In this document: piece after piece, positions 44,336 to 52,555 of the stretch
Position numbering within the stretch: position 1 is the first letter of the stretch
Layout: each line of letters starts with the position of its first letter
NCBI GenBank assembly: GCA_018241665.1
Contig: JAFEDK010000005.1
Span: 372,001-436,000 of the forward strand
Source of the DNA: Pseudomonadota bacterium
Lineage (GTDB): Bacteria; Pseudomonadota; Gammaproteobacteria; Burkholderiales; Rhodocyclaceae
Direction: 5' to 3'
DNA: 64,000 bases
Made by a program: the position numbers and the translations under genes
The notes under the pieces: model-generated
Told to the model about the DNA's origin: nothing
Database searches by the model: none
What the model saw: only the letters and a program-made list of their open reading frames with translations

Positions 44336-45538
44336 ATGCACAGATATGCCCCCGGCAGAACCGACGAACAAGGCCAGGCAGTCGACAACACCGAGGAAAT
44401 CGGCGGCCGCGTGCTGATCGTGGACGACGAAAAAGTAACCCGCGCCTTCCACCGCGCCATCCTGGCCCAGCACTTCGACGTGCTGACCGCCTCGTCCGGC
44501 AGCGAGGCACTGGAGCTTTGCGTCGGACAGACGCCCGACCTGATCGTGCTGGACGTGGAGATGCCCGGCATCGACGGCTACGAGACATGCCGCCGCCTGC
44601 GCGCCTTCACCAGCGTTCCGATCATCTTCGTCACCGGCCACCAGTCCCTCGATGAGCACTTGAAGGCCTTCGACGCCGGCGGCACCGACCTGATCACCAA
44701 GCCGGTCAATGCCGACATCTTCCAGCGCAAGGTGGCCGTGGCAATCCGCCAGTACCGTGCCGCCGCCGCGCTGGCCGATGAGAAGAAGGCCCTCGAACGG
44801 ATGGCGATGGGCTTCCTGTCGAGCGCCAGCCAGACCGGCATCCTGCTCGGCTTCATGCGCAAGAGCATCATCAGCCACGATTACCGCGCCCTGGCCGACA
44901 GCCTGCTGTCGGCGATCCAGGAACTCGGCCTCAAGTCCTGCGTGCTGGTCCGCCATCCCAACGGCGCAACCACAGCCGTGACCGACCATGGCGAACCCAC
45001 CGAGCTGGAACAGTCGATCCTCGACCACGCCTCCGAGATGGGCCGCCTGTTCCAATTCAAGAAGCGGCTGGTGGTGAACTACGACCGCGTGTCGCTCATC
45101 GTCTCCAACATGCCGGACGAAGCGGAGGAGCCCGAGCGGGCCGGCATCCTGCGCGACAGCCTGGCGATCCTGGCCGAATCCGCGGAAGCGCTGTCGGTCA
45201 ACGTGGACATCCGCCAGGAGGGGCAGAAGCGCGCCGAGCAGTTGCAGATCGCCCTCAGCGAAGCCGAGGTCGCCCTGACCTCCCTCGGCGAACAGAACAA
45301 GGCCACGATGTGCGACACCCGCCTGCTGCTGCAGGACATGGCGGACAGCATCGAGAAGACCTATTCCTGGCTCAACACCAGCCAGACCCAGGAAGCGACG
45401 ATCAACGCCACGATGGAGCAGGCGATCCAGCGCATCCTCGCCCGCATGGCCAGCGGCGGCGACTTCGACACCCAGTTCGCGCAGGTCATGCAAGCCCTCA
45501 ACGCCGGACGCAGCCACAACGCGGTGGAGCTGTTCTAG
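44336..45538 (+). CDS. response regulator with unrecognised C-terminal region
   Basis: A 400-residue protein with a receiver domain (about residues 24-140): acidic pair in VLIVDDEK, phosphorylation site D73 in LIVLDVEMPGIDG and Lys122 in LITKPVNAD. The remaining 260 residues carry no DNA-binding, GGDEF, EAL or HD-GYP motif; about 150-285 look like a mixed alpha-beta sensor domain and about 285-400 like a coiled coil ending in a helical segment. No kinase gene is beside it. It is divergent from gabD. It may bind another protein; the partner could be the hybrid kinase at 4929, which is a guess. Confidence 0.85.
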   Translation: MHRYAPGRTDEQGQAVDNTEEIGGRVLIVDDEKVTRAFHRAILAQHFDVLTASSGSEALELCVGQTPDLIVLDVEMPGIDGYETCRRLRAFTSVPIIFVTGHQSLDEHLKAFDAGGTDLITKPVNADIFQRKVAVAIRQYRAAAALADEKKALERMAMGFLSSASQTGILLGFMRKSIISHDYRALADSLLSAIQELGLKSCVLVRHPNGATTAVTDHGEPTELEQSILDHASEMGRLFQFKKRLVVNYDRVSLIVSNMPDEAEEPERAGILRDSLAILAESAEALSVNVDIRQEGQKRAEQLQIALSEAEVALTSLGEQNKATMCDTRLLLQDMADSIEKTYSWLNTSQTQEATINATMEQAIQRILARMASGGDFDTQFAQVMQALNAGRSHNAVELF

Positions 45539-45574
45539 ACGGGCCGGCGCCCGCCCCGTCCGCTTCCCCCCCTT

Positions 45575-45641
45575 GTGGGGGCGAATTCATTCGCCCGCGG
45601 AGGTGGATCAACCCATGGCGGGCGAATGAATTCGCCCCCAC
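45575..45641. repeat. 67-bp palindromic repeat element, copy 7
   Basis: Full copy with perfect ends, 37 bases after the stop of the response regulator gene. It is followed after 11 bases by a sevenfold 7-base tandem repeat. Confidence 0.94.
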
Positions 45642-45652
45642 AACACAAAGCC

Positions 45653-45701
45653 CTCACAGCTCACAGCTCACAGCTCACAGCTCACAGCTCACAGCTCACA
45701 G
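45653..45701. repeat. seven tandem 7-base repeats
   Basis: CTCACAG occurs seven times without error (49 bases), between the repeat element at 45575 and the membrane protein gene at 45816. A repeat of this kind tends to change copy number by slippage. It does not lie in a coding region. Confidence 0.95.
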
Positions 45702-45815
45702 CTGCTGAGTCCTGCGCGGCGCCGGGTTCCGCAGGGATTTTCCTTTTTACCTGGATCAAACCAGTCGCAAGCCTTCCTTGACGGGGCCGCCCTAGCATCC
45801 TAGCGTTACCCCATC

Positions 45816-46682
45816 ATGACGATCAGCGTGTTTTCGTGGTGGACGCTGCTGTGCGCGGTGGCCGGGCTCAACATCCTGGCCTGGCTGTGGTCGGCCGCGG
45901 CCCTCAACCGGCGCCAGAGCCTGCTGTCGGCCGATGCCTACGGCTGGCGGCGCTGGCAATTGCTGTTGTCGGCGGGCTACGTGTTCGGCTGCGCCTACCG
46001 CTCCTTCCTGCCGGTCTTCGACGTGCCACGCCTGTGCCTGTTCGACTCATGGCTGTCCAGCGTGATCGTCGGCCGCTCGGTGGCGACCATCGCCGAGCTG
46101 TGCTTCGTCACCCAGTGGGCGCTGATGCTGCGCGAGGCGTCGCAGGCCACCCGCAGCACGCCCGGCCGGCTGGCGTCGAACCTCATCGTGCCGCTGATCG
46201 TGGTGGCGGAGACCTGTTCCTGGTACGCGGTGCTGACCACCGCCAACCTCGGCCACGTCATCGAGGAATCGTTATGGGGCGTCAGCGCGGCGCTGCTGGT
46301 GGTCGGACTGCTGGCCGTATGGCCGCGCCTGGCGATGGCGCAACGGCCGCTGCTGGCCCTGTGGTGCGTGGCCGGTGTCGGCTACGTGTTCTACATGTTC
46401 GGCGTGGATGTACCGATGTACTGGGCCCGCTGGCTGACTGACGAGGCCCATGGCCGCCAGTACCTGAGCCTCGCCCAGGGCGTGCTGGACGCCTCCAGCC
46501 GCTGGGTGGTGTCGCACCGCTGGGCCGACTGGCACGGCGAGATGGTGTGGATGTCGCTCTACTTCAGCGTCGCGGTGTGGCTCAGCATCGCGCTGATCCA
46601 TGTCCCGACGCCCGCCCCGGCGCGGGCCATGCTGCGCCTGGTGGCGAGCCGGCGGCCGGTGGGACGGGCGCTGCGCTACTGA
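45816..46682 (+). CDS. polytopic membrane protein of unknown function
   Basis: A 288-residue inner-membrane protein with about six or seven hydrophobic segments, the first at residues 5-30 (WWTLLCAVAGLNILAWLWSA), others near 47-63, 78-105, 122-140, 152-170, 178-198 and 240-262. It is rich in Trp and Arg between segments. I recognise no transporter or enzyme motif. Neighbours are a response regulator upstream and the convergent yjdM gene downstream, which do not reveal its role. No clear ribosome site is seen at the start, but the frame begins with the first segment. Confidence 0.8.
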   Translation: MTISVFSWWTLLCAVAGLNILAWLWSAAALNRRQSLLSADAYGWRRWQLLLSAGYVFGCAYRSFLPVFDVPRLCLFDSWLSSVIVGRSVATIAELCFVTQWALMLREASQATRSTPGRLASNLIVPLIVVAETCSWYAVLTTANLGHVIEESLWGVSAALLVVGLLAVWPRLAMAQRPLLALWCVAGVGYVFYMFGVDVPMYWARWLTDEAHGRQYLSLAQGVLDASSRWVVSHRWADWHGEMVWMSLYFSVAVWLSIALIHVPTPAPARAMLRLVASRRPVGRALRY

Positions 46683-46722
46683 CGGCCGCGCGGGCCGCCG
46701 TCAGGGCAGCGCCAAGGCTTCT

Positions 46723-47055
46723 TCAGGCCTTCTTCACGAACTCCGACTTCAGCTGCATCGCGCCGAAGCCATCGATCTTGCAGTCGATGTCGTGGTCGCC
46801 GTCCACCAGGCGGATGTTCTTGACCTTGGTGCCGACCTTCACCACCGAGGACGAACCCTTGACCTTCAGGTCCTTGATCACGGTGACGCTGTCGCCGTCC
46901 TGCAGCACATTGCCGTTGGCATCGCGGACGACCTTCTGTTCCTCGGCGGGGGCCGCCTGCGGCCATTCATGGGCGCATTCGGGGCAGACGAAGTTGGCGC
47001 CGTCCTCGTAGGTGTATTCGGAGCCGCACTGGGGGCACTTGGGCAGACTGCTCAT
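46723..47055 (-). CDS. yjdM: YjdM/PhnA-family zinc-ribbon protein
   Basis: A 110-residue protein with an N-terminal zinc ribbon (C7, C10, C24, C27 in [10 protein letters not shown] and [10 protein letters not shown]) and the PhnA C-terminal domain ([20 protein letters not shown] and [20 protein letters not shown]). The length fits the family. Although once called an alkylphosphonate utilisation protein, its role is not established. It lies 27 bases downstream of trmA on the same strand, probably in one transcript. Confidence 0.94.
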   Translation of the reverse strand: MSSLPKCPQCGSEYTYEDGANFVCPECAHEWPQAAPAEEQKVVRDANGNVLQDGDSVTVIKDLKVKGSSSVVKVGTKVKNIRLVDGDHDIDCKIDGFGAMQLKSEFVKKA

Positions 47056-47082
47056 GGAGATTTCCTGTCTAGGTTGTGGGGT

Positions 47083-48177
47083 TCAGGCGCTGCGCTTCTT
47101 CAGCAGCACGCCGCACTCCAGGTGGTGCGTATAGGGAAACTGGTCGAAGGCCGCCGAGGCGGCGATCGTGTGGCTGTCCTGCAGCGCGGCAACGTTGTCG
47201 CGCAGGGTCTCCGGGTTGCAGGAGATGTACAGGATGTTGTCGAAGCCGCGGGCCAGCTCGACGGTCGGCGCATCGAGGCCGCTGCGCGGCGGATCGAGGA
47301 ACAGCGTCGTGAAGTTGTAGCCGGCCAGGTCCACGTCCTTCATGCGGCGGTACTCGCGGCCGCCGGCCAGCGCGTCGCTGATCTCGTCGCTGGACATGCG
47401 CACCATCGCCACGCTGTCGATGGCATTGGCTTCGAGGTTGTAATGGGCGGCATGCACCGACGACTTGCTGACCTCGGTGGCCAGCACGCGGCCGAAATGG
47501 GGCGCCAGCGCAATCGTGAAGTTGCCGTTGCCGCAGTACAGCTCCAGCAGGTCGCCGCCCAGCCCGCGGGCCTGGGCGCAGGCCCAGCCGAGCATCTGGC
47601 GGTTAACGCCGCCATTGGGCTGCGTGAAGCTGCCCTCGATCTGCTTGTAGCGCAGCGTGCGGCCGTCCAGTTCGAAGGATTCCAGCAGCCAGTCGCGGCC
47701 GATGACGATCTTCTGCTTGCGGCTGCGGCCGATCACCTGCACGCCCATGTCGGCGGCCAGCTCGGCGGCAGCGGCCTCCCAGGCTTCGTCGAGGGGGCGG
47801 TGGTAGACCAGGCAGATCATCAGCTCGCCGCTCAGCGTGGCGAGGAAATCCACCTGGAAGATCTTGCGCTTGAGGGCCTCGCTGGCCATCAGCCGCTCGC
47901 GCAGCACCGGCATCGCGCGGGCGATGGGCTCGCAGGCCGGCGGAAAGTCGTCGATGACCACCGGCACCTTGGGCTCGGCCGGGTCGAACATCGCGTAATC
48001 CACCCGCGGCCCCATGTGCCACATGCGGAACTCGGCGCGCAGCCGGTAGTGCAAGGGTGCGGAGCGGAACACGTCCGGCTCGGGCAGGCCGAAGGGTGCG
48101 AAGTCCTGCTTGAAGCGCGCGACCTTGGCGGCCAGCTGGGATTCGTAGTCGGCGGGGTTGAAGCTGGGTAAAGGCAT
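47083..48177 (-). CDS. trmA: tRNA (uracil-5-)-methyltransferase
   Basis: A 364-residue SAM-dependent RNA methyltransferase that makes 5-methyluridine at position 54 of tRNA. The features are a SAM-binding LLELYCGNGNFTIALA, FLDPPRSGLDA, the nucleophilic Cys in ISCNPETLRDN and the C-terminal general-base Glu in HHLECGVLL. The short form without an N-terminal TRAM domain and iron-sulfur cysteines separates TrmA from RlmC and RlmD. ATG 48177 (MPLPSFNPADYESQLAAKV) fits TrmA starts better than ATG 48192. It is an ordinary housekeeping gene. Confidence 0.95.
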   Translation of the reverse strand: MPLPSFNPADYESQLAAKVARFKQDFAPFGLPEPDVFRSAPLHYRLRAEFRMWHMGPRVDYAMFDPAEPKVPVVIDDFPPACEPIARAMPVLRERLMASEALKRKIFQVDFLATLSGELMICLVYHRPLDEAWEAAAAELAADMGVQVIGRSRKQKIVIGRDWLLESFELDGRTLRYKQIEGSFTQPNGGVNRQMLGWACAQARGLGGDLLELYCGNGNFTIALAPHFGRVLATEVSKSSVHAAHYNLEANAIDSVAMVRMSSDEISDALAGGREYRRMKDVDLAGYNFTTLFLDPPRSGLDAPTVELARGFDNILYISCNPETLRDNVAALQDSHTIAASAAFDQFPYTHHLECGVLLKKRSA

Positions 48178-48294
48178 GGTATTCGGGCACATCCAGTACG
48201 CCCCGGCACGGGCCAGCCGGCGGCGGAGGACGGACTATACGCCTGTACCCCTGCCCACGGCGATGCCCCCACCCCATGCAGGGCTTTCCGTGGG

Positions 48295-48346
48295 CTGGTG
48301 CTGTGGGCTGGTGCTGTGGGCTGGTGCTGTGGGCTGGTGCTGTGGG
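48295..48346. repeat. four tandem 13-base repeats abutting a palindromic element
   Basis: CTGGTGCTGTGGG occurs four times, and the last copy overlaps the left end of the element at 48342. The arrangement is the same as at 17537-17575, with a different but related unit. Each unit ends in TGTGGG, the first bases of the element. Confidence 0.93.
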
Positions 48347-48408
48347 GGCGAATTCATTCGCCCGCGGTGGTTCATCCACGTGCGGAGGGCGAATGAATTC
48401 GCCCCCAC
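48342..48408. repeat. 67-bp palindromic repeat element, copy 8
   Basis: Full copy with perfect 24-base ends and a GGTGGTTCATCCACGTGCGG centre, almost the same as at 27010. It lies between the trmA start and the end of the isomerase-like gene at 48449. Confidence 0.94.
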
Positions 48409-48448
48409 AGCGCTTCACTCCACAGCGCTCCCCCGAGGAGCCCTCCGC

Positions 48449-49291
48449 TCAGGCGAACAGGCGGGCGGCGCTGGTGCAGGACAGCTGCGCCGCGGCCTCC
48501 AGCGGGCGGGCACGCTGTTCGGCGGAGATGATCTCCACGCCCCACGGTCCGTCATAGCCGCCGGCCCGCACTGCAGCGATGAAGGCCGGCAGGTCGAACT
48601 CGCCGTCGCCGCACAGGCGGCGGCGGTCCAGCGTGTCGGCGATCGGTGAGCCGACGGTGGCCAGCGTGCCGTCGTCCAGCTCCGCGCCACCTATCGTGCC
48701 CGGCGGCAACGCGGCGATGCGTTCCAGCGGCATGCCGCCGCGGGTCACGTGCCAGCTGTCGAGCATCAGCCCGCCGCCACGGCCGGCGCTGGCGCCGATG
48801 ATGGCCAGCGCGGTGTCCAGGTCGGGAATGTTGGAAAAGGCGATCGGCTCCAGCGTGATCACGCTGCCGACGGCACGGGCCTCTCTGGCGAGTTGCTGGA
48901 AGGCGTCGTGCATGCGCTCGATACTCCAGTCCGCCCCGCCGAAATCGCCGGCGGCCTTGATGTGGTGGGCGCCCAGCTCGGCCGCCGCGGCCAGCAGCAG
49001 CTGGCAGTCGGCGTCGGACTGGTGGCGCGCCGGGCCGTCGGCGCACCAGTCGAACAGGGCTTCCAGCTCGACATGGCGGAGGCCGTTGCCGGCGAGGATC
49101 GCGCGGATCTCGGCGTAGCCGTGGCAGGCCAGGATGCGGCGCAGGTCGGCCTGCTTGAAGCCGAAGCCCGTATAGCCGGCCCGCCCCGCCGCCTCGGCCC
49201 GCGCGCGGAAGGACCACGGGCTGTGGTCGTCGGCGCCGAACACGTAGTTGCCGGCCAGCGTCCAGTAGCAGCCGATGAGCTCGACCGGCAT
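48449..49291 (-). CDS. sugar phosphate isomerase/epimerase-like (xylose isomerase-like TIM barrel) protein
   Basis: A 280-residue protein of the AP-endonuclease 2/xylose isomerase-like barrel family. Acidic and His residues at the expected barrel ends are visible: HHIKAAGDFGG, ITLEPIAFSN with Glu, LMLDSWHVTRGG with Asp and His, GAELDDGT and WGVEIIS. These would bind a divalent metal. Members isomerise or epimerise sugars, inositol derivatives or ketones; here no sugar genes are nearby, so the substrate is open. It lies 12 bases after the Cache protein gene. Confidence 0.86.
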   Translation of the reverse strand: MPVELIGCYWTLAGNYVFGADDHSPWSFRARAEAAGRAGYTGFGFKQADLRRILACHGYAEIRAILAGNGLRHVELEALFDWCADGPARHQSDADCQLLLAAAAELGAHHIKAAGDFGGADWSIERMHDAFQQLAREARAVGSVITLEPIAFSNIPDLDTALAIIGASAGRGGGLMLDSWHVTRGGMPLERIAALPPGTIGGAELDDGTLATVGSPIADTLDRRRLCGDGEFDLPAFIAAVRAGGYDGPWGVEIISAEQRARPLEAAAQLSCTSAARLFA

Positions 49292-49303
49292 CGCGCCCGC
49301 CCC

Positions 49304-50140
49304 TCAGTTCTGGTAGTAGCCGACCGCCACCACCAGCCCGCCGACCTTGCGCAGCAGGGTGTGCTTGCGCTCGACCTTGCTGGTGACGGTGTTGCGCCAG
49401 GCGTAGTCGATCTCGCCCTGCTCCTTGTCTTTCACGCGGGCCAGCAGGTCCTCGACGAAGGGCTTGCCGTTGGCGTCCTTGAGGGCCAGCGCGTCGCTGC
49501 CGACCAGGCGCGAAATGGCGCCGTGGGCCTTGAAGCGCTTGTCGTCGAGGCCAATCGCGAAGACGTAGAGGTCGTCCTCGCTGAAGCTGCCATTGAGCTC
49601 GTTGAAGGCGGCGATGGCCTTGGCCGGGTCGTCCTTCGCGGCAGCGGCGGCCCGCTCCAGCAGCGCCTGGGCCTGCTCGGCGCTGCCGTGGGGCAGGTAG
49701 TAGCCGACAGCGATGATGCGGTCCTTGACCTGCTCGAAATAGGTCAGCTTGCGCTCCACCTTGCCGTCGCGGCGATTCAGCCAGCGGTACTCCACCGAGC
49801 CACCGCCCTTGGCCTTGGCGACGTCGAGCATCTCGCGGAAGAAGGGCTTGCCGGCGGCGTCCTTCATGTCGGCCACGTTGCGGTCGATCAGCGCCGCCGA
49901 CGAGCCGCCGCTGGCCAGCATGGTGCCCTTGCTGTCCAGCACGTACACGTACAGGCTGGGGGTCAGGAACTCGCCCTGGCGGCTGAAGGCGCCGAGGGCC
50001 AGGTCCTGCTTGTCCTTGTAGTAGGCCACGGCCTTGGCGAGCAAGGCCTGGGCCTGCTTGGCCTCGTCGGCGGCGGCCTGGGCCGCCGGGGCCAGCAGCG
50101 CGCTCGACATCAGCAGCGCGGCAGCGAATTTGGGAAACAT
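49304..50140 (-). CDS. periplasmic tandem Cache-domain protein
   Basis: A 278-residue exported protein with a signal peptide (MFPKFAAALLMSSALLAPAA, cleavage near residue 22) and two related Cache-type modules (about 25-150 and 155-278). Each contains a D-A/D-G-K-PF motif (DAAGKPFFREML and DANGKPFVEDLL), then a Tyr-rich strand (VEYRWLNRRDGKVERKL and IDYAWRNTVTSKVERKH) and an ending VGYY. There is no membrane segment or signalling domain, so it is a free periplasmic ligand-binding protein. GGAAG lies upstream of ATG 50140. It is next to an alcohol dehydrogenase gene. The ligand and the signalling partner are unknown. Confidence 0.87.
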   Translation of the reverse strand: MFPKFAAALLMSSALLAPAAQAAADEAKQAQALLAKAVAYYKDKQDLALGAFSRQGEFLTPSLYVYVLDSKGTMLASGGSSAALIDRNVADMKDAAGKPFFREMLDVAKAKGGGSVEYRWLNRRDGKVERKLTYFEQVKDRIIAVGYYLPHGSAEQAQALLERAAAAAKDDPAKAIAAFNELNGSFSEDDLYVFAIGLDDKRFKAHGAISRLVGSDALALKDANGKPFVEDLLARVKDKEQGEIDYAWRNTVTSKVERKHTLLRKVGGLVVAVGYYQN

Positions 50141-50159
50141 CGGTTCTTCCTTTCGTCGT

Positions 50160-51209
50160 TCAGACCAGGTCCGGCACCAGCACGCCGCGCCCGACCAGCT
50201 TGCCGTCGCGCAGGTCCTGCAGCACCTGCGGCCCCTGCTCGATGCCGAAATAGCTGGCATCCACGTGGATTCGCCCGCTCTGGGCCAGCGCGATGACTTC
50301 CATCAGCTCGGCGCGGGAGCCCCACAGCGGGGTGCTCACCGAGCAGCCGAAGGGCAGCGTCCATTGGGTCAGCGGGATCGTCCCGCCGCCGACGCCGACC
50401 ACCGTCAGCTGGCTGTTGCGGCCGACCAGCTGCACGGCCAGGTCGAGGGTCGGCTGAATGCCGACGAAGTCCAGCACCAGCGCCGCCTTGCGCCGGCCGG
50501 TGAAGGCGGTGATCTGCTCGGCCGCCGCGGCGGCGTTGCGGGAATTGACCACCAGGTCGGCGCCGAGCTGGCGGGCGTGCTCCAGCTTGCGGTCGTCCAC
50601 ATCCACCGCCACCACGCGGGCGCCACACAGCACGCGCAGCAGTTGCACCGCCATGTGGCCGAGGCCGCCGACGCCGATCACCACCGCCGTCGCGTCCGGC
50701 GTCAGCAGGTGCAGGCCGCGCTTGATGGCGTGGTAGGGCGTCAGGGCCGCGTCGGTCAGCGGCGCGGCTTCCCGCGGTGCCAGGCTGCCCAGCGGTACGA
50801 GCAGGCGCGGCGAGGGCACCAGCATGTATTCGGCCATGCCGCCGTCGGTACCAATGCCACCGCCGTTGTTGGGCAGGCTCTCCCAGTTCTCGCAGTAGGC
50901 CTCCATCGACAGCAGGCAGGCGTGGCAGTGGCCGCAGCCCCAGAAGCCGAACACCGCCACCGGATCGCCCTCCTTCACGCCGGTGACGCCGGCACCCAGC
51001 GCCGCGACCCAGCCGGCGTTCTCATGGCCGAGGGTGAAGGGACCGTGGAAATGCATCGCACCGTGGTCCAGCACGTGGAGGTCGGAATGGCACACGCCGG
51101 CGCCACCGATCCTGACCAGCACCTGGCCGGGGCCGGGCTGCGGGATCGGAACTTCCTCGACGATGGGCGCGGCGCCCGGAACGGTGAAGCGGACAGCTTT
51201 CATGCTCAT
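50160..51209 (-). CDS. zinc-dependent alcohol dehydrogenase, NAD(P)-binding
   Basis: A 349-residue zinc MDR enzyme. Catalytic zinc ligands are in GVCHSDLH and TLGHENAG; the structural zinc is bound by four Cys in WGCGHCHACLLSMEAYC; the nucleotide loop is VVIGVGGLGHMAVQLLRV, followed by VAVDVDD, whose Asp favours NAD. It oxidises a primary or secondary alcohol or reduces an aldehyde. Two starts are possible; ATG 51209 has AAGGA at seven bases. It lies 19 bases upstream of the Cache protein gene. Substrate unknown; membership in the catabolic island is possible but not shown. Confidence 0.92.
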   Translation of the reverse strand: MSMKAVRFTVPGAAPIVEEVPIPQPGPGQVLVRIGGAGVCHSDLHVLDHGAMHFHGPFTLGHENAGWVAALGAGVTGVKEGDPVAVFGFWGCGHCHACLLSMEAYCENWESLPNNGGGIGTDGGMAEYMLVPSPRLLVPLGSLAPREAAPLTDAALTPYHAIKRGLHLLTPDATAVVIGVGGLGHMAVQLLRVLCGARVVAVDVDDRKLEHARQLGADLVVNSRNAAAAAEQITAFTGRRKAALVLDFVGIQPTLDLAVQLVGRNSQLTVVGVGGGTIPLTQWTLPFGCSVSTPLWGSRAELMEVIALAQSGRIHVDASYFGIEQGPQVLQDLRDGKLVGRGVLVPDLV

Positions 51210-51302
51210 GGATGCATCCTTGACTGTAGGGCGGGTCTGACGACCCGCCAGGTATCGGGGCCCCTCAAGGGGCACGAATCGACCGTGGGGCACACCCAAC
51301 TT

Positions 51303-51369
51303 GTGGGGGCGAATGAATTCGCCCGTCGTGCGTTCCAGAACCTCTGCGGGCGAATGAATTCGCCCCTAC
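51303..51369. repeat. 67-bp palindromic repeat element, copy 9, with one flipped half
   Basis: The length and ends are as in other copies, but the left half has the core GAATGAATTC instead of GAATTCATTC, so both halves read the same way on the plus strand and the outer stem is interrupted in the middle. It lies between the SRPBCC gene stop (51438) and the alcohol dehydrogenase start. Confidence 0.9.
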
Positions 51370-51437
51370 AGGACCTCCCCCCACAGCGCCCCCCGTGGCC
51401 ACCATGCAGACTTCGCCAGGGAGCCTATTGAGGCTTC

Positions 51438-51881
51438 TCAGCGGGCGGTGGCGGCGGCGAGGCCCTGGAACATCAGGGCGTAGGCCATGCGCAGGAAGGC
51501 GTCGGCCTCGTCGGGCTGGCCGGATTCGGTGGTGAATTCGCTGTGGTAGTTGAGGCGGCTGCGCCCGCCGGCCAGCGCTTCGATGCGCCCGGTGGCCTGG
51601 TAGGCGGTGATGCCGGCGGGGCGCTGGCCGACGATGGACAGCTTGTAGGTCATCGTCGCCGGGTCCTGGAAATCCAGCCGTTCGCTGACCGGCGCGGCAA
51701 AGCCCTTGTTGTAGATGTGGCGGGTCAGGCCGATGCCCTCGCCTTCGAGCTCGACGCGTTCGATCTGCACGGCCGGCACATCCTGCGGCCACCAGCGTTC
51801 GATGTGGGCGAAGTCGGCGAGCAGGTCCCACAGCAGCGCGGCGGGGGCGTCGAAGTCGTGGTGGGTGGTGATCTGGTGCAT
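51438..51881 (-). CDS. SRPBCC-family protein (START-like)
   Basis: A 147-residue protein with the helix-grip fold of the SRPBCC superfamily, which binds hydrophobic ligands: N-terminal ITTHHDFDAPAALLWDLLAD, then FAHIERWWPQ and a beta-rich middle with MTYKLSIVGQRPAG, and a long C-terminal helix. Such proteins act as polyketide cyclases, ligand carriers or, rarely, hydrolases. It is the last gene of a minus-strand run beginning at 56296. In this setting it could bind a polycyclic intermediate; this is inference. Confidence 0.84.
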   Translation of the reverse strand: MHQITTHHDFDAPAALLWDLLADFAHIERWWPQDVPAVQIERVELEGEGIGLTRHIYNKGFAAPVSERLDFQDPATMTYKLSIVGQRPAGITAYQATGRIEALAGGRSRLNYHSEFTTESGQPDEADAFLRMAYALMFQGLAAATAR

Positions 51882-51924
51882 GGTGTCTCCGGGTTTTTTA
51901 TTTATCGGGGTGGTGCGCTCACGG

Positions 51925-52539
51925 CTACGGCAGCGCCGCGGACGGCCGCGCCGCGATGCGTTCGCGCCAGGCGGCCAGGCGCCGATGGGCGGGGTCGAGT
52001 CCCTGCCCCACCAGCGCGCCGAACTCCACGAAGCAGAACAGCAGGAGGTCGGCCACCGTCAGCGCGTCGCCGGCAATATACGGCTTGTCGCCGAGCTGTG
52101 CCTCGAACCAGGCGAGGCCCTCGCGGGCGCTCTGCTTGAGGTCGTCGGCAGCCTGGGGCAGGCAGCGCACCCGCTCGCGGAACAACGGCAGGCCCTCGGC
52201 GCCGCGGAAGCCGGCGGTCATCGGCTGGACCACCAGCAGGTCCACCCGCCGCCACCACATGCGCGTGACGGCGCGGGCCTCCGGCGTGGCGCCGATCAGC
52301 GCCGGCGCCGGCCGGAACTCCTCCAGGTACTCGCAGATGGCGGTGGTCTCGGCGATGCAGAGGCCGCCCTCCAGCTCCAGCACCGGCGTCGTGCCGGTCG
52401 GGTTGATGGCCTGCCAGGCCGGCTGGCGGTTCTCGCCGGCGATGATGTCCACCACCACATGGTCGAGGGAAAGGCCCTTCTCGGCGGCGAACATCCTGAC
52501 GACGCGCGGGTTGGGTCCGATGGAGGTGTACAGCTTCAT
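51925..52539 (-). CDS. glutathione S-transferase-like protein
   Basis: A 204-residue protein with an N-terminal thioredoxin-like domain (MKLYTSIGPNPRVVRMFAAE, cis-Pro in TGTTPVLELEGG, ETTAICEYLEE) and an all-helical C-terminal domain with YIAGDALTVADLLLFCF, the N-capping box of GSTs. A Ser near residue 6 may activate glutathione. It lies 16 bases after the SDR gene at 52556. It may conjugate, isomerise or reduce a reactive intermediate; which one is not clear. Confidence 0.92.
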   Translation of the reverse strand: MKLYTSIGPNPRVVRMFAAEKGLSLDHVVVDIIAGENRQPAWQAINPTGTTPVLELEGGLCIAETTAICEYLEEFRPAPALIGATPEARAVTRMWWRRVDLLVVQPMTAGFRGAEGLPLFRERVRCLPQAADDLKQSAREGLAWFEAQLGDKPYIAGDALTVADLLLFCFVEFGALVGQGLDPAHRRLAAWRERIAARPSAALP

Positions 52540-52555
52540 GGCCGGCGCTCCCCGC

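Noticed and set aside
48295..48408. Possible CRISPR-like array from 13-base repeats and the palindrome
   Set aside because: The repeats are directly adjacent with no spacers, and no cas gene is present. It is a simple tandem repeat.
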